From a virus, in the IMG/VR virus record IMGVR_UViG_3300017782_000119, positions 1-30,784 of that record: a DNA stretch of 30,784 bases. One strand, 5' to 3'. Every line of letters begins with the position of its first letter. The stretch's first letter is position 1. The notes under the pieces were generated by a model. It was not told where the DNA came from and made no database searches. It worked only from the letters and a program-made list of their open reading frames with translations. A program made the position numbers and the translations under genes. This document shows positions 22,169 through 30,784 of this stretch, one piece after another.

Positions 22169-22787
22169 ATTAGATAGTATAGAAGCTGTAAAAGAACATT
22201 TTGATTGGGCTCCTTACAGCAAAGAGCGTTGGGCTACGCATAACTTATCAAGCCTAAACTTAATTCCATTTGTAAATGAAAGAAATCCAAAACTAGTAAT
22301 TGATATTGGTTGTGGTAAAAATAATTTTAAAGGACTAATTCCTAATCTAATTGGATTAGATGTTTCAGATTATCCTGAAGCAGATTTTAATATGTCACTT
22401 GAAGAAGTTTATAATAGGAATATTTTCCAACATGAATGTGCTGATGTTGTTATGGCATTGGGCAGTCTAAATTTTGGAACGTTTGATAATATCATTAGTC
22501 AGTTCGGAATGGCAATTGACTGGGTAAAGCCTGGCGGTATTTTTATTGTAAGAGTAAGATTACATTTAGATAAAGAAGAAGCATTATATGCACGAGGCCA
22601 CCAACAACATAATTGGAATTGGGAAAACGTAGACGAGATGCATGAGGCTTACAAAGATAAAGTAGAATATTTGATTGAACCAGCAACAGAAAAAGCGGCT
22701 GGTGGATTACCTGAAGAGAAACATGGAGAGCCAGACTTTGGTAGACCTCCAGTAGATTTAGCAGTATGGACCTGGATTAAAAAATGA
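22161..22787 (+). CDS. Class I SAM-dependent methyltransferase
   Basis: A 208-residue protein with a Rossmann methyltransferase core: motif I LVIDIGCGKNN (45-55), the acidic second strand IGLDVSDYPEADF (64-76), and motif IV-like CADVVMALGSLNFG (92-105), followed by WVKPGGIFIVRVRLHL. None of the DPPY/NPPF or Pro-Cys motifs of DNA methyltransferases is present, so a small-molecule, protein or lipid target is more likely. It overlaps the lysozyme gene by 8 bases and the HNH gene by 4 (ATGA). Why it lies inside a baseplate operon is unclear; modification of a virion protein is one possibility. Confidence 0.8.
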   Translation: MPKLDSIEAVKEHFDWAPYSKERWATHNLSSLNLIPFVNERNPKLVIDIGCGKNNFKGLIPNLIGLDVSDYPEADFNMSLEEVYNRNIFQHECADVVMALGSLNFGTFDNIISQFGMAIDWVKPGGIFIVRVRLHLDKEEALYARGHQQHNWNWENVDEMHEAYKDKVEYLIEPATEKAAGGLPEEKHGEPDFGRPPVDLAVWTWIKK

Positions 22788-23332
22788 GCAAACCAGTATT
22801 GTTACTAAATGCTGATGCACAACCTGTAAGCCTATGTCCGCTTAGTACAATTAGCTGGCAACTTGCAATCAAAGTCTATTTTTTAGACAAAGTAAGAATA
22901 CTTGAGAGCTATGATGAGTTAGTGCGTAGTGCAAACTTCAGTATGCAAAAACCCAGTATTGTTATGCTAAAGCGTTATCACAAACTGCCTGTATCAGCAA
23001 AGTTTTCACGTAGAAATATGTTTATACGTGATAAGTTCACCTGTCAATACTGTTTAGAAGAGTTTCCACAGCAGGAACTCACCGTGGATCATGTTCTCCC
23101 CCGGTACTTGGGCGGGGTAAGTAGTTGGGAAAACTGCACTACTGCCTGTAAGACCTGCAACTGGAACAAAGGCAACAAGTTGGAACGCCCTAAAGTAAAG
23201 CCTATAAAGCCAACATATCACGAATTAAACCATAAATTTAAAAATATCCCCATACATATATCAGATATATCCTGGAAAACTTATATTAGTTGGCCAGATG
23301 AATTAATTATTGTCAAAAACAAAGCCGCCTAA
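22784..23332 (+). CDS. HNH endonuclease
   Basis: A 182-residue HNH nuclease. The N-terminal part (PVLLLNADAQPVSLCPLSTI) is typical of a family found in bacteria and phages. The catalytic module has CQYC (87-90), VDHVLPRYLGG with Asp102-His103, ENCTTAC, and CKTC (122-125) with CNWNKGN at the end; the four cysteines bind structural zinc. It may be a free-standing homing nuclease inserted in the baseplate operon or a phage DNA-processing enzyme. It is the last gene before an intrinsic terminator whose loop includes its stop codon. It overlaps the methyltransferase by 4 bases. Confidence 0.88.
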   Translation: MSKPVLLLNADAQPVSLCPLSTISWQLAIKVYFLDKVRILESYDELVRSANFSMQKPSIVMLKRYHKLPVSAKFSRRNMFIRDKFTCQYCLEEFPQQELTVDHVLPRYLGGVSSWENCTTACKTCNWNKGNKLERPKVKPIKPTYHELNHKFKNIPIHISDISWKTYISWPDELIIVKNKAA

Positions 23333-23348
23333 ATAGGGCGGTTTTTTT
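23325..23348 (+). terminator. Intrinsic terminator of the first baseplate operon
   Basis: CCGCC (23325-23329) and GGCGG (23337-23341) form a stem with a 7-base loop and are followed directly by seven T. An A-rich stretch precedes it. The stop codon of the HNH gene is in the loop. This is the cleanest terminator in the window. Confidence 0.88.
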
Positions 23349-23349
23349 G

Positions 23350-23357
23350 TATAAATA
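23350..23357 (+). promoter_or_regulatory. T4-type late promoter for gp25-gp6-gp7 (TATAAATA)
   Basis: A perfect TATAAATA preceded by G, one base after the T run of the terminator. Only five bases separate it from the gp25 ATG, so the transcript should start at or very near the start codon. Confidence 0.8.
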
Positions 23358-23362
23358 TTAGT

Positions 23363-23737
23363 ATGGAAAAAATTTACGGATATAGCACGATTGACCAGTC
23401 CATGACGCCTAAACAACTCACAGGAGTTGCATTAGCAAAGCGTGACCTTGAGAATCACTTCCAGATTCGCAAAGGAGAGAAGTGGACAAATCCAAACTTT
23501 GGTAGTATGCTACCATTTTATGTCATGGAACCCCTTGATAATATCACAGTTGACTTAGTCAAGCAGGATGTTCTTGATGTAATCAGTTATGATCCACGTT
23601 TCAGTATTGAGAAGAATACAATTTTAGTTGACTTTGACGAATCAAAGATTGAGGTAAATGCGACACTAAACTACATACCCACTTCAACACCAGTAGTACT
23701 GGAACTTAAATTTGATAGAGAATTTGAGGAACTATAA
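23363..23737 (+). CDS. gp25: Baseplate wedge protein, gp25-like
   Basis: A 124-residue gp25 protein (T4: 132), the sheath-initiating wedge component with a lysozyme-inhibitor-like fold also found in contractile injection systems. Typical parts are VALAKRDLENHFQIRKGEKW, then NPNFGSMLPFYVMEPLD and VVLELKFD at the end. The ATG at 23363 has no Shine-Dalgarno sequence and lies five bases from a late promoter, so the message is probably leaderless. The next Met (codon 14) also lacks a ribosome site. The stop overlaps gp6 (TAATG). Confidence 0.9.
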   Translation: MEKIYGYSTIDQSMTPKQLTGVALAKRDLENHFQIRKGEKWTNPNFGSMLPFYVMEPLDNITVDLVKQDVLDVISYDPRFSIEKNTILVDFDESKIEVNATLNYIPTSTPVVLELKFDREFEEL

Positions 23738-26700
23738 TGGCACAGGCACAACGACAAACCAAACTGTTTGCGGCTGAAGATTATACAGCGGTATATGAAT
23801 CATACATAAATGCAAACTTACAGGCATATGATTTTGATACGATACGTGATAGCATGGTATCATACATCAGAGAAAACTATCCAGAAAGTTACAATGACTG
23901 GGTAGAGTCAGCAGAATTTGTAAGCCTATTAGACGTTGTCGCACGTTTTGGTCATGCCCTTGCCTTCCGAATTGATATTAATGCTCGTAATAACTTTATC
24001 AGCACAGCAGAAAGAACAGACTCTGTTTATAAACTTGCAAACTTCTTAGGCTATACACCAAGAAGAAATACAACAGCAAGTGGTTTTGTAAAAGTTGTTT
24101 CAGTCAAAACAAATGAAGATATAATTGGAAATAACGGTACAACTTTATCTGGGCAAGAGTTTAACTTTGAAAATAGTACATCAGCAGATAATTTAGATAA
24201 CTTTATTAATATTATGAATGCTGTATTTGCAAGCACAAATCCATTTGGCTCACCACGCAAACAGGTTACAGTTGATAATGTTGTAAACCAGTTTTACAAC
24301 TTCAACAATACAGAAAACCAAGTTGCTTTTAATTTTACTGGTATAGCACAAGGCACACAAACTACATTTAATGCATATAGTTCAGATTACAATACAGACA
24401 CATTACGCTATGAAGAAAAGTCTCCTGATCCACAAAGTGCTTTTAGTATCCTATATAAAAATGATGGGCAGGGTGTATTAAGTAATAATACAGGTTTCTT
24501 CTTTGGCTTAAAAGAAGGCAACTTAGACTTTCAAGACTTTAATGTACAAGATGCAGTTAGTGGTATCACACTTGATGTAGACGCAGAGAATATAAACCAA
24601 ACAGACGTTTGGGTACAAACCATTAATCAAGATGGAACAGTAATTAAAAACTGGACTAAGGTTAATGAAGTATTTGGAACAAATGTTATATTCAATAATC
24701 TTTCAAATGGAATAAGAGATATCTTTAGTGTAAAGTCATTAGTAGACAATAGAATAAGCATACAGTTTGCAGACAGTTCATTTGGCAACTTACCTAACGG
24801 AATTATAAGAGTATGGTTTAGATCAAGCCTTGACGAAACATATACGTTACGTCCCGATGACATTGGCCTAAAGCGTATTAACATGACATACAAAGGTGCT
24901 GACAACAATACATATACAGCAACATTTGTTGTTCAACTTAAGAGTACAGTGAACAGTGCAAGTAGTGCAGAGAGTATAGATGACATAAGAGTCTCAGCAC
25001 CACAAAGTTATGCAAGCCAGAATAGAATGATCACAGCAAGTGACTATAACGGTTTTCTCGGTAGCACTAGTGATAACATGAAAAAAATTAAGGCTGTGAA
25101 TAGAACGCACAGTGGCTTTAGTAGATATGTGGACTTAAAAGACCCAACAGGTGCATATAGTAATTTAAGATTATTTGGAACTGATGGAAAGTTATATAGT
25201 TGCAATAAAAGAAAGACAACCATTGCAAGTGATATATCTGCGGCACAAGTTTTTGATTCTTATATCAAAAGGTTTGTAAGTGATGATGAGCTCATTAATT
25301 TATATTACAATAAATTTGCAACTACATTTGTAGATCTAAAATCCACATACAGTTTAAATTCATTTAGTTGGGCACAAAGTACACAGTATCCACTTACAGG
25401 ATATTTTCTAAATGGTACAACAATTCATGGTGTTGGTGAAAATCAATCTTCATATTTGCAACTAATTAGAACTGGTGCTATGCTAAAGTTTACATATGGT
25501 GGCACAGAGTATTGGGCACAAGTAAAAAGAATTTATAATAATGGATTAGGTGTTGATAATGCAAGTGGTGATCCTACAGGTATTACACCTGATGATCAGG
25601 GTGCAATTAGCCTTGATGTAGCAATACCTTCAAACGCAACACTGGAAACAATTTACCCAGCAATAAGCAGACAGTTTACAAAAACAGAACGCAATACTGT
25701 AATTGATTATATAAAAGCAAAACAAACTTTTGCATTAAAGTATGACTACATTAATAATGCGTGGGAAATAGTAGAGCGTAGTCCACTACCAACAGGTAGC
25801 AATATAACATTTCCAACAGAGTTTAGTACAAATCTTAATGTAACTGCAGGACAATATATTACTGGACTTGAATATAAAATACAAAGTCTAGGTAATACAG
25901 ACTTTACATTAATTGGTGCTGGTGCAAATACTGTAGGCACAAACTTCATAGCAACTGGTCCAGGTACTGGTACTGGTGTTGCAAGTAGCACAAAAGATAA
26001 TAACTGGCTTATACATATAAGTTATGAATCAAGTAACAATGTTGATAAGTGGTCAATCGTACAGCGAGTATTAAGATACGAACTTACAACTGATCAAATG
26101 GAATTTAGTAATATTACAAATGAATTCTTTATGGACGGCGAATCACGCAAGAAGAAAAGAGATAAAGTATTAGTTACTGACACATCAACAGCAGGATTTC
26201 CAAGTACAACATTTTACATTTGGGGATATGATTTTAAAACTGATGGTGATAAGTCAGGTGTATATGATCCTACAAAAGTTATCCTTGCAAGTGTTGATGC
26301 AGATGATAATGATAGACCAGATAATCCTGAAGCGTTTTCAGATGTAGTTGGCACAAATGAAATAGACATTGATATTGATAATGATGGTGACTTGGATACT
26401 GTGTTTGGTAAAGAAAATTTAAGATATGAATGGACACATGTTCCTGATCATAATGAACTTATTGATCCATCATTTACAAACTTAATTGATGTGTTTACAT
26501 TATCAACAACATATGATACAAAGTTTAGAGCTTACCTCAAAGATACAACAGGCCAAGCTGGTATGCCAGTAGCAGATACAGTTACAAGTTTACGTAGTGC
26601 CTTTGATGATCAAACAGAGCGTAAAGCAATGAGTGATAGTATTGTATACAGGCCTGCAAACTATAAAGTTATATTTGGTCCTAAATCGGATACAGAGTTT

Positions 26701-27045
26701 AGAGCTAAGTTTAGAATTATTAAAATGGCAGGCGTAAAGTTTACAGATAATGAAATCAAAAACCAAGTTGTAAATGTAATTGAAGAATATTTTAATCCTG
26801 CTAATTGGGAGTTCGGTGAAAGTTTTTACTTCACAGAACTTGCGGCTTATGTACATAAAGAACTTGCAGGTGTAATTAGTAGTTTTGTAATTGTTCCATT
26901 AGGCACAAATGCAGTATTTGGTGATCTATTCCAGATTACTCCATTCAAAGATCAGCTACTTATTCCTGACATAAGTATTACTGACATTGATATTATTTCA
27001 GGCCTGACACAGGCAAATATTAACTTAGCACAGGGCTCTTATTAA
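23737..27045 (+). CDS. gp6: Baseplate wedge protein, gp6-like (baseplate J family), enlarged
   Basis: A 1102-residue wedge protein; T4 gp6 has 660. The N-terminus (FAAEDYTAVYESYINANLQA; ESAEFVSLLDVVARFGHALA) and the RVSAPQSYASQNRMITASDY region near residue 420 are typical of gp6/baseplate J, which forms the inner baseplate ring. Extra material includes a Gly/Thr-rich module at about 700-752 (SLGNTDFTLIGAGANTVGT) also common in marine phage structural proteins, and an Asp-rich loop DIDIDNDGDLD near 877-887 resembling a calcium-binding loop. The C-terminus (FKDQLLIPDISITDIDIISG) matches the family. It is coupled to gp25 and the next gene by TAATG. Confidence 0.88.
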   Translation: MAQAQRQTKLFAAEDYTAVYESYINANLQAYDFDTIRDSMVSYIRENYPESYNDWVESAEFVSLLDVVARFGHALAFRIDINARNNFISTAERTDSVYKLANFLGYTPRRNTTASGFVKVVSVKTNEDIIGNNGTTLSGQEFNFENSTSADNLDNFINIMNAVFASTNPFGSPRKQVTVDNVVNQFYNFNNTENQVAFNFTGIAQGTQTTFNAYSSDYNTDTLRYEEKSPDPQSAFSILYKNDGQGVLSNNTGFFFGLKEGNLDFQDFNVQDAVSGITLDVDAENINQTDVWVQTINQDGTVIKNWTKVNEVFGTNVIFNNLSNGIRDIFSVKSLVDNRISIQFADSSFGNLPNGIIRVWFRSSLDETYTLRPDDIGLKRINMTYKGADNNTYTATFVVQLKSTVNSASSAESIDDIRVSAPQSYASQNRMITASDYNGFLGSTSDNMKKIKAVNRTHSGFSRYVDLKDPTGAYSNLRLFGTDGKLYSCNKRKTTIASDISAAQVFDSYIKRFVSDDELINLYYNKFATTFVDLKSTYSLNSFSWAQSTQYPLTGYFLNGTTIHGVGENQSSYLQLIRTGAMLKFTYGGTEYWAQVKRIYNNGLGVDNASGDPTGITPDDQGAISLDVAIPSNATLETIYPAISRQFTKTERNTVIDYIKAKQTFALKYDYINNAWEIVERSPLPTGSNITFPTEFSTNLNVTAGQYITGLEYKIQSLGNTDFTLIGAGANTVGTNFIATGPGTGTGVASSTKDNNWLIHISYESSNNVDKWSIVQRVLRYELTTDQMEFSNITNEFFMDGESRKKKRDKVLVTDTSTAGFPSTTFYIWGYDFKTDGDKSGVYDPTKVILASVDADDNDRPDNPEAFSDVVGTNEIDIDIDNDGDLDTVFGKENLRYEWTHVPDHNELIDPSFTNLIDVFTLSTTYDTKFRAYLKDTTGQAGMPVADTVTSLRSAFDDQTERKAMSDSIVYRPANYKVIFGPKSDTEFRAKFRIIKMAGVKFTDNEIKNQVVNVIEEYFNPANWEFGESFYFTELAAYVHKELAGVISSFVIVPLGTNAVFGDLFQITPFKDQLLIPDISITDIDIISGLTQANINLAQGSY

Positions 27046-30000
27046 TGGCCGATTATAAAGATTACAAGAGCTCTAAAACCAAAAAGAGCAAGAACAAAAG
27101 AAAGATTGGTAACTACCCTACAGTAAATGTAAAGAGTAGTGATTACCTCCCATTCGCCTTTCAAACTAGAATTAATAAGCAGTGGCTTGATAGTACATTT
27201 GATCAACTAGTATCTAAAGGTATGCTAGAAGATATTGATGCTTATGTTGGTGATAAGTCAGGCAAGTCTAGAACTGAAACAGAACAAACAAAATACTTAG
27301 ATACAAAAAATAATAATGTACAACTTTCTCCTACAATCGTTAGTGATACACGTATTGCATTTGACGATGTGGCCCAGGCAGTTGAACAATACTTCGATGA
27401 CTATAATTATAATTCGGCATACACTACCCAGGGTTATGTATATCAGCCGCCAATTGATGTAGATAAGTTTTTTAACTTTACAAGTTACTATTGGGTTCCA
27501 AACTTACCTGTATATGAAAGTGATAATACAAATGGCACAGCAACATATGCAGTAGATCCTATTACAGATATTAACGGAAAAGTAACACATACATTTGTAG
27601 ATGATAATAACAGTTTTGATTTAGAAGACGGAATGCGTATTAAGTTAGAACTGGGTTATGGTTCTTTAAGCAACAACATTTATCTTGTAACAGGTGTTGG
27701 CAAGGAAATTAACTTACGTCTTTACAATGAGCAACGTACAGTTTTTGGTACTACTAATAAACGCCCATACCCTATTTGGACAGATGAAAATACTTACACA
27801 AATCATACAAAAGGATATTGGGATAGTATAGATGTATTGGATATTACCTACAAAAAAGGCAATATAGCAGACGCACGTGGTAACTCACCTATTACAATAA
27901 TGCAAGCATACAATGCAGATTTAGCAGATCCAAATACTAATACTGCACCTGCATTATGGTTTTACTCTGGTAATGACAGAAAGATTTACCTAGCGAATGG
28001 TATGGTAGTAAGGTTTGGCACGGGTTGGCCCGGATTAACAACAGAAGAACAACATTCAATATACTGGGTAGAAGTTGATACAAGTGGCAATGTAATATTC
28101 AAAGATATTATTAGGGCATCAGTTTCAGGAACTGAAATTACACAGGAAGTAGTAACAACAAATAGAACACCAGATAAAATAGCAAAAGCTCAATCCTACT
28201 TAGAACATACATGGGATAGTAATACAAATTGGGATACATGGTATACACCAACAGCATTAAAAGATTATATTGTTATTAACAGAGATGATCCTATTGCTAC
28301 AGCATGGAGTAGATCCAATCACTGGATTCACAGAGATACAATTTTTAAATTGGCAGACATGAATCCATTTATGGATGCAGAAAATTTCACTACTCTTGAT
28401 AATCAAGCAAAGCGTCCTATCATTGAATTTGAAGGTGGTATACATCTTATCAAACATAGTAATGATAGCACAGTACAGAAATTTCAAGGACCTATAGACT
28501 TTATATTAAGAGATGCAAGTCTAGCAAGTCAACTACAAAATGGCACAACCTACATAGTAGAAAATGTTGCAACATCATACACACGTGATGCCACACAAAG
28601 TACAGATCCAGTTTACAAAACTCTTACAGTAGGTGATACATTCATTATAAGAAATGCTCTTGGAACAAGTACAGCAGACACAGCAACATTACAGTCAAGT
28701 TATATTAGACAGGACTTGTGGGTTAGCGACACACCACAGACTATGGTGGGATATACAAAGGATCGTGTCAATCATCCACCGTTATATTATTTGTTTGACG
28801 ATGAAAGACAAAACACAAGATTAGACGATATAACAAAATATCCTAATAGTACATTTAGGTATGTGAAAGATGCTGATGGCGAAAGAGGTGGATCTAAATT
28901 ATTTGGATATAAGATAGGTTCAGGTACAACAATTGATCCTGAACTTGACATGGTCGTAAGTCTTAAAGATATGGGCCATAGAGCAGAATACGAATTTGTA
29001 AACTATCAGGATAAAGATAAATTTACATTTAGTCTAATAACTCCTGATGGTGGACTTGTAGATACAGATACAATTAAAGGCTACTACAGTTATAAGCAAA
29101 AAGGAATTGTAAAGAACGCTTATGTTCCTGGCAATGTAATGCGTGGTGCAAAAGAAAAGTATCAACAGATTGTTACTGATGCAACTTCAGCACAAACTAT
29201 CCCATACGGCACAGATAGTTTTAAATCTGCAAGAGAATTTGTTGTACATACATATGGTCCTAATATAGACTTTACTGTTACTGAAAACTTTGCATTTGGT
29301 ATTTTTAATGAACGTAAAGAAGGTAAGCCTACACTAACAGTCAAAGCAGGTGAAACTTATAACTTTATTAACATTAGTAAAAATAATATAAATTTCTATA
29401 GCGATTTTGCTGGCACTGCACATACAACAAACGTTACATCAAGTGGAAATGTAACAACAATAGTAATGCCAAATACTGCTGGAATATTATACTATGGTTA
29501 TTCAGCTACTAATAAGGCACGTATTGTTATTTTAGATAATGATGACTATCTATATCATGATCTATATATTGACGGCAAGCGTATTAGACAAGAAGAGTAT
29601 ACAATTAATACAGACTCAATAGTTGTACCAGCAGACCTTGTAGAAGAAAATAGTATTATTGATTTAGAATTTAGAGAAGTAGATGCAACAAATGATGCAA
29701 AAGTATACAGCATACCTGATGTACTTGAACATAATGCAACTAACAAGCAATTACTTGAATTTACTATTAGTGAAACATTTGACCATTGGAACGATATTAT
29801 ATATAAGTCACCAAACTTAACAGGGCAAAGTTTTGGTATTAATAGTTACCACAAAGATGTTAAATTGCATAACACTGGTGGTACAATATATATGTATGAT
29901 GATATTAGTATCATGCACGATTACACATATGCCAATACTGCATTTGATGCAAGAGAAGCTCTGTTTGCACAAGCACGTGACTTTCATGGATTTAGAGATA

Positions 30001-30784
30001 GATTTAGAGCTCAAGTAATTAGACTATACAAATCAAATGGATATGTGAAAACAAGGGACATTGTACGTGATGCACTTAAAGCAATCACTGAAACCAAAAA
30101 AGGAACAGATTTATATGCTGATTCAAATATGGTTTACTTCCAAGATAAGAGAGAACAGAGATATGATCTTACAGCAAGTCAAACAAAAATCTATCCAAGT
30201 ATATCAATAAACACTGACTTTAATATAATGGATCATGCTTATTTGTATTTGTCAGAAAACAATGGCAGTAATGAATATTATGAAAGATTACTTGTTAAAG
30301 ATGTTGACTATACTCTTGCAGGCAGTACTATTACACTTAAAAATTTAACAACCGCTGTAAGTACTACTGAGCCAGCATTTCTTACAATACAATTTATTGA
30401 TAGAGAGAACAATAGTTATATACCTGAAAGCATGGTAAAACTAGGGCTTGCATATGGAACACCACCTACAGTTGAAACAGATATAATCACATTACATGAT
30501 GGAACAGAACTAGTTTGGAATAACACAAACAATTTATATGACCCAACAAAATCAAACTATGATGTTGTAAATGCCTGTTTATTAGACTTAGACAAAAGAA
30601 TTTGGGCAGGTATAGTTGACTTGGATAATACAAGAAGTCCTAATGCATTTCTGCCGGCACCACATTTTGAAACTTGGTATACAAAAGAAAAGTTAGATAA
30701 TTATACAGAACAACTATACAGAGATTACCAAGCAAAGATTGGTGTAGAAGTTTTCAATTCCAGTAACTACTATGATGGAACAAA
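27045..30784 (+). CDS. Very large baseplate wedge protein, gp7-like (partial)
   Basis: At least 1246 codons, open to the end of the window. The N-terminus is Lys-rich (MADYKDYKSSKTKKSKNKRK), then YLPFAFQTRINKQWLDSTFD and YQPPIDVDKFFNFTSYYWVP. It follows gp6 directly by TAATG, the place of gp7 in T4 (1032 residues), which forms the wedge arm. About residues 760-830 form a small beta domain (PTLTVKAGETYNFINIS to YYGYSATNKARI) resembling the cupredoxin-like modules of marine phage virion proteins, without metal-binding Cys/His. Further on, HDYTYANTAFDAREALFAQA and FHGFRDRFRAQVIRL are helical. The gp7 name is from position; domain evidence is limited. Confidence 0.7.
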   Translation, partial: MADYKDYKSSKTKKSKNKRKIGNYPTVNVKSSDYLPFAFQTRINKQWLDSTFDQLVSKGMLEDIDAYVGDKSGKSRTETEQTKYLDTKNNNVQLSPTIVSDTRIAFDDVAQAVEQYFDDYNYNSAYTTQGYVYQPPIDVDKFFNFTSYYWVPNLPVYESDNTNGTATYAVDPITDINGKVTHTFVDDNNSFDLEDGMRIKLELGYGSLSNNIYLVTGVGKEINLRLYNEQRTVFGTTNKRPYPIWTDENTYTNHTKGYWDSIDVLDITYKKGNIADARGNSPITIMQAYNADLADPNTNTAPALWFYSGNDRKIYLANGMVVRFGTGWPGLTTEEQHSIYWVEVDTSGNVIFKDIIRASVSGTEITQEVVTTNRTPDKIAKAQSYLEHTWDSNTNWDTWYTPTALKDYIVINRDDPIATAWSRSNHWIHRDTIFKLADMNPFMDAENFTTLDNQAKRPIIEFEGGIHLIKHSNDSTVQKFQGPIDFILRDASLASQLQNGTTYIVENVATSYTRDATQSTDPVYKTLTVGDTFIIRNALGTSTADTATLQSSYIRQDLWVSDTPQTMVGYTKDRVNHPPLYYLFDDERQNTRLDDITKYPNSTFRYVKDADGERGGSKLFGYKIGSGTTIDPELDMVVSLKDMGHRAEYEFVNYQDKDKFTFSLITPDGGLVDTDTIKGYYSYKQKGIVKNAYVPGNVMRGAKEKYQQIVTDATSAQTIPYGTDSFKSAREFVVHTYGPNIDFTVTENFAFGIFNERKEGKPTLTVKAGETYNFINISKNNINFYSDFAGTAHTTNVTSSGNVTTIVMPNTAGILYYGYSATNKARIVILDNDDYLYHDLYIDGKRIRQEEYTINTDSIVVPADLVEENSIIDLEFREVDATNDAKVYSIPDVLEHNATNKQLLEFTISETFDHWNDIIYKSPNLTGQSFGINSYHKDVKLHNTGGTIYMYDDISIMHDYTYANTAFDAREALFAQARDFHGFRDRFRAQVIRLYKSNGYVKTRDIVRDALKAITETKKGTDLYADSNMVYFQDKREQRYDLTASQTKIYPSISINTDFNIMDHAYLYLSENNGSNEYYERLLVKDVDYTLAGSTITLKNLTTAVSTTEPAFLTIQFIDRENNSYIPESMVKLGLAYGTPPTVETDIITLHDGTELVWNNTNNLYDPTKSNYDVVNACLLDLDKRIWAGIVDLDNTRSPNAFLPAPHFETWYTKEKLDNYTEQLYRDYQAKIGVEVFNSSNYYDGT

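Noticed and set aside
22161-22787. The methyltransferase as the cause of GCWGC avoidance or as a DNA-protecting enzyme
   Set aside because: It lacks DNA methyltransferase catalytic motifs, and a protected phage would not need to lose the site.
1-30784. CRISPR arrays, insertion sequences, integrase or attachment sites
   Set aside because: No spaced direct repeats, transposase or recombinase signatures were seen; the window is compact lytic-phage structure and recombination genes.

Overview
The window is a piece of a T4-like myovirus genome (tailed phage, contractile tail). The assignment rests on a T4-type run of head genes, the recombination and late-transcription trio gp46-gp47-gp55, and a long baseplate operon. 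The DNA is AT-rich and compact. Several traits (a separate lysozyme gene rather than one inside gp5, a nucleotidyltransferase beside gp55, very long baseplate wedge proteins) resemble marine T4-like phages, so an aquatic, probably proteobacterial host is likely. The sequence alone does not identify the host.

Layout. (1) 1-3843, minus strand: head assembly genes in T4 order, with the portal gp20 first, then a small gp67-position gene, a very acidic gp68-position core protein, the prohead protease gp21 and the start of the scaffold gp22, which leaves the window. (2) 3870-9178, minus strand: two very large, mutually related tape-measure-like proteins, one with a putative M15-type peptidoglycan peptidase domain. 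(3) 9199-10339, plus strand: a gp26/T4_baseplate-family chaperone gene with a textbook -1 frameshift site leading into a second frame. (4) 10317-10769 minus: an unknown gene; 10770-11236: a 467-base stretch without an accepted gene, packed with hairpins. (5) 11237-15497, minus strand: an early-type operon gp55, gp47, gp46, a small ORF and a GIY-YIG nuclease, driven by a good sigma70-type promoter. (6) 15592-23332, plus strand: a late operon with a nucleotidyltransferase, a gp48/54-like tube initiator, gp53, a gp27-like hub, the gp5 spike, a GH24-like lysozyme, a methyltransferase and an HNH nuclease, closed by an intrinsic terminator. (7) 23350-30784, plus strand: a new late promoter abutting gp25, then gp6 and a giant gp7-like wedge protein running off the end.

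How it fits together. The window encodes the late sigma factor (gp55) and carries copies of its probable target, TATAAATA or a one-base variant, in front of the structural operons. gp55 itself has a host-type promoter, giving an early-to-late order. Gene ends and starts are fused as TAATG at ten junctions, implying translational coupling. The most notable signals are the programmed -1 frameshift beside the tape-measure genes, the complete absence of the pentamers GCAGC/GCTGC from the whole window (by eye), a structured RNA candidate, and N-terminal motifs that look like capsid-targeting signals on a nucleotidyltransferase and a lysozyme.
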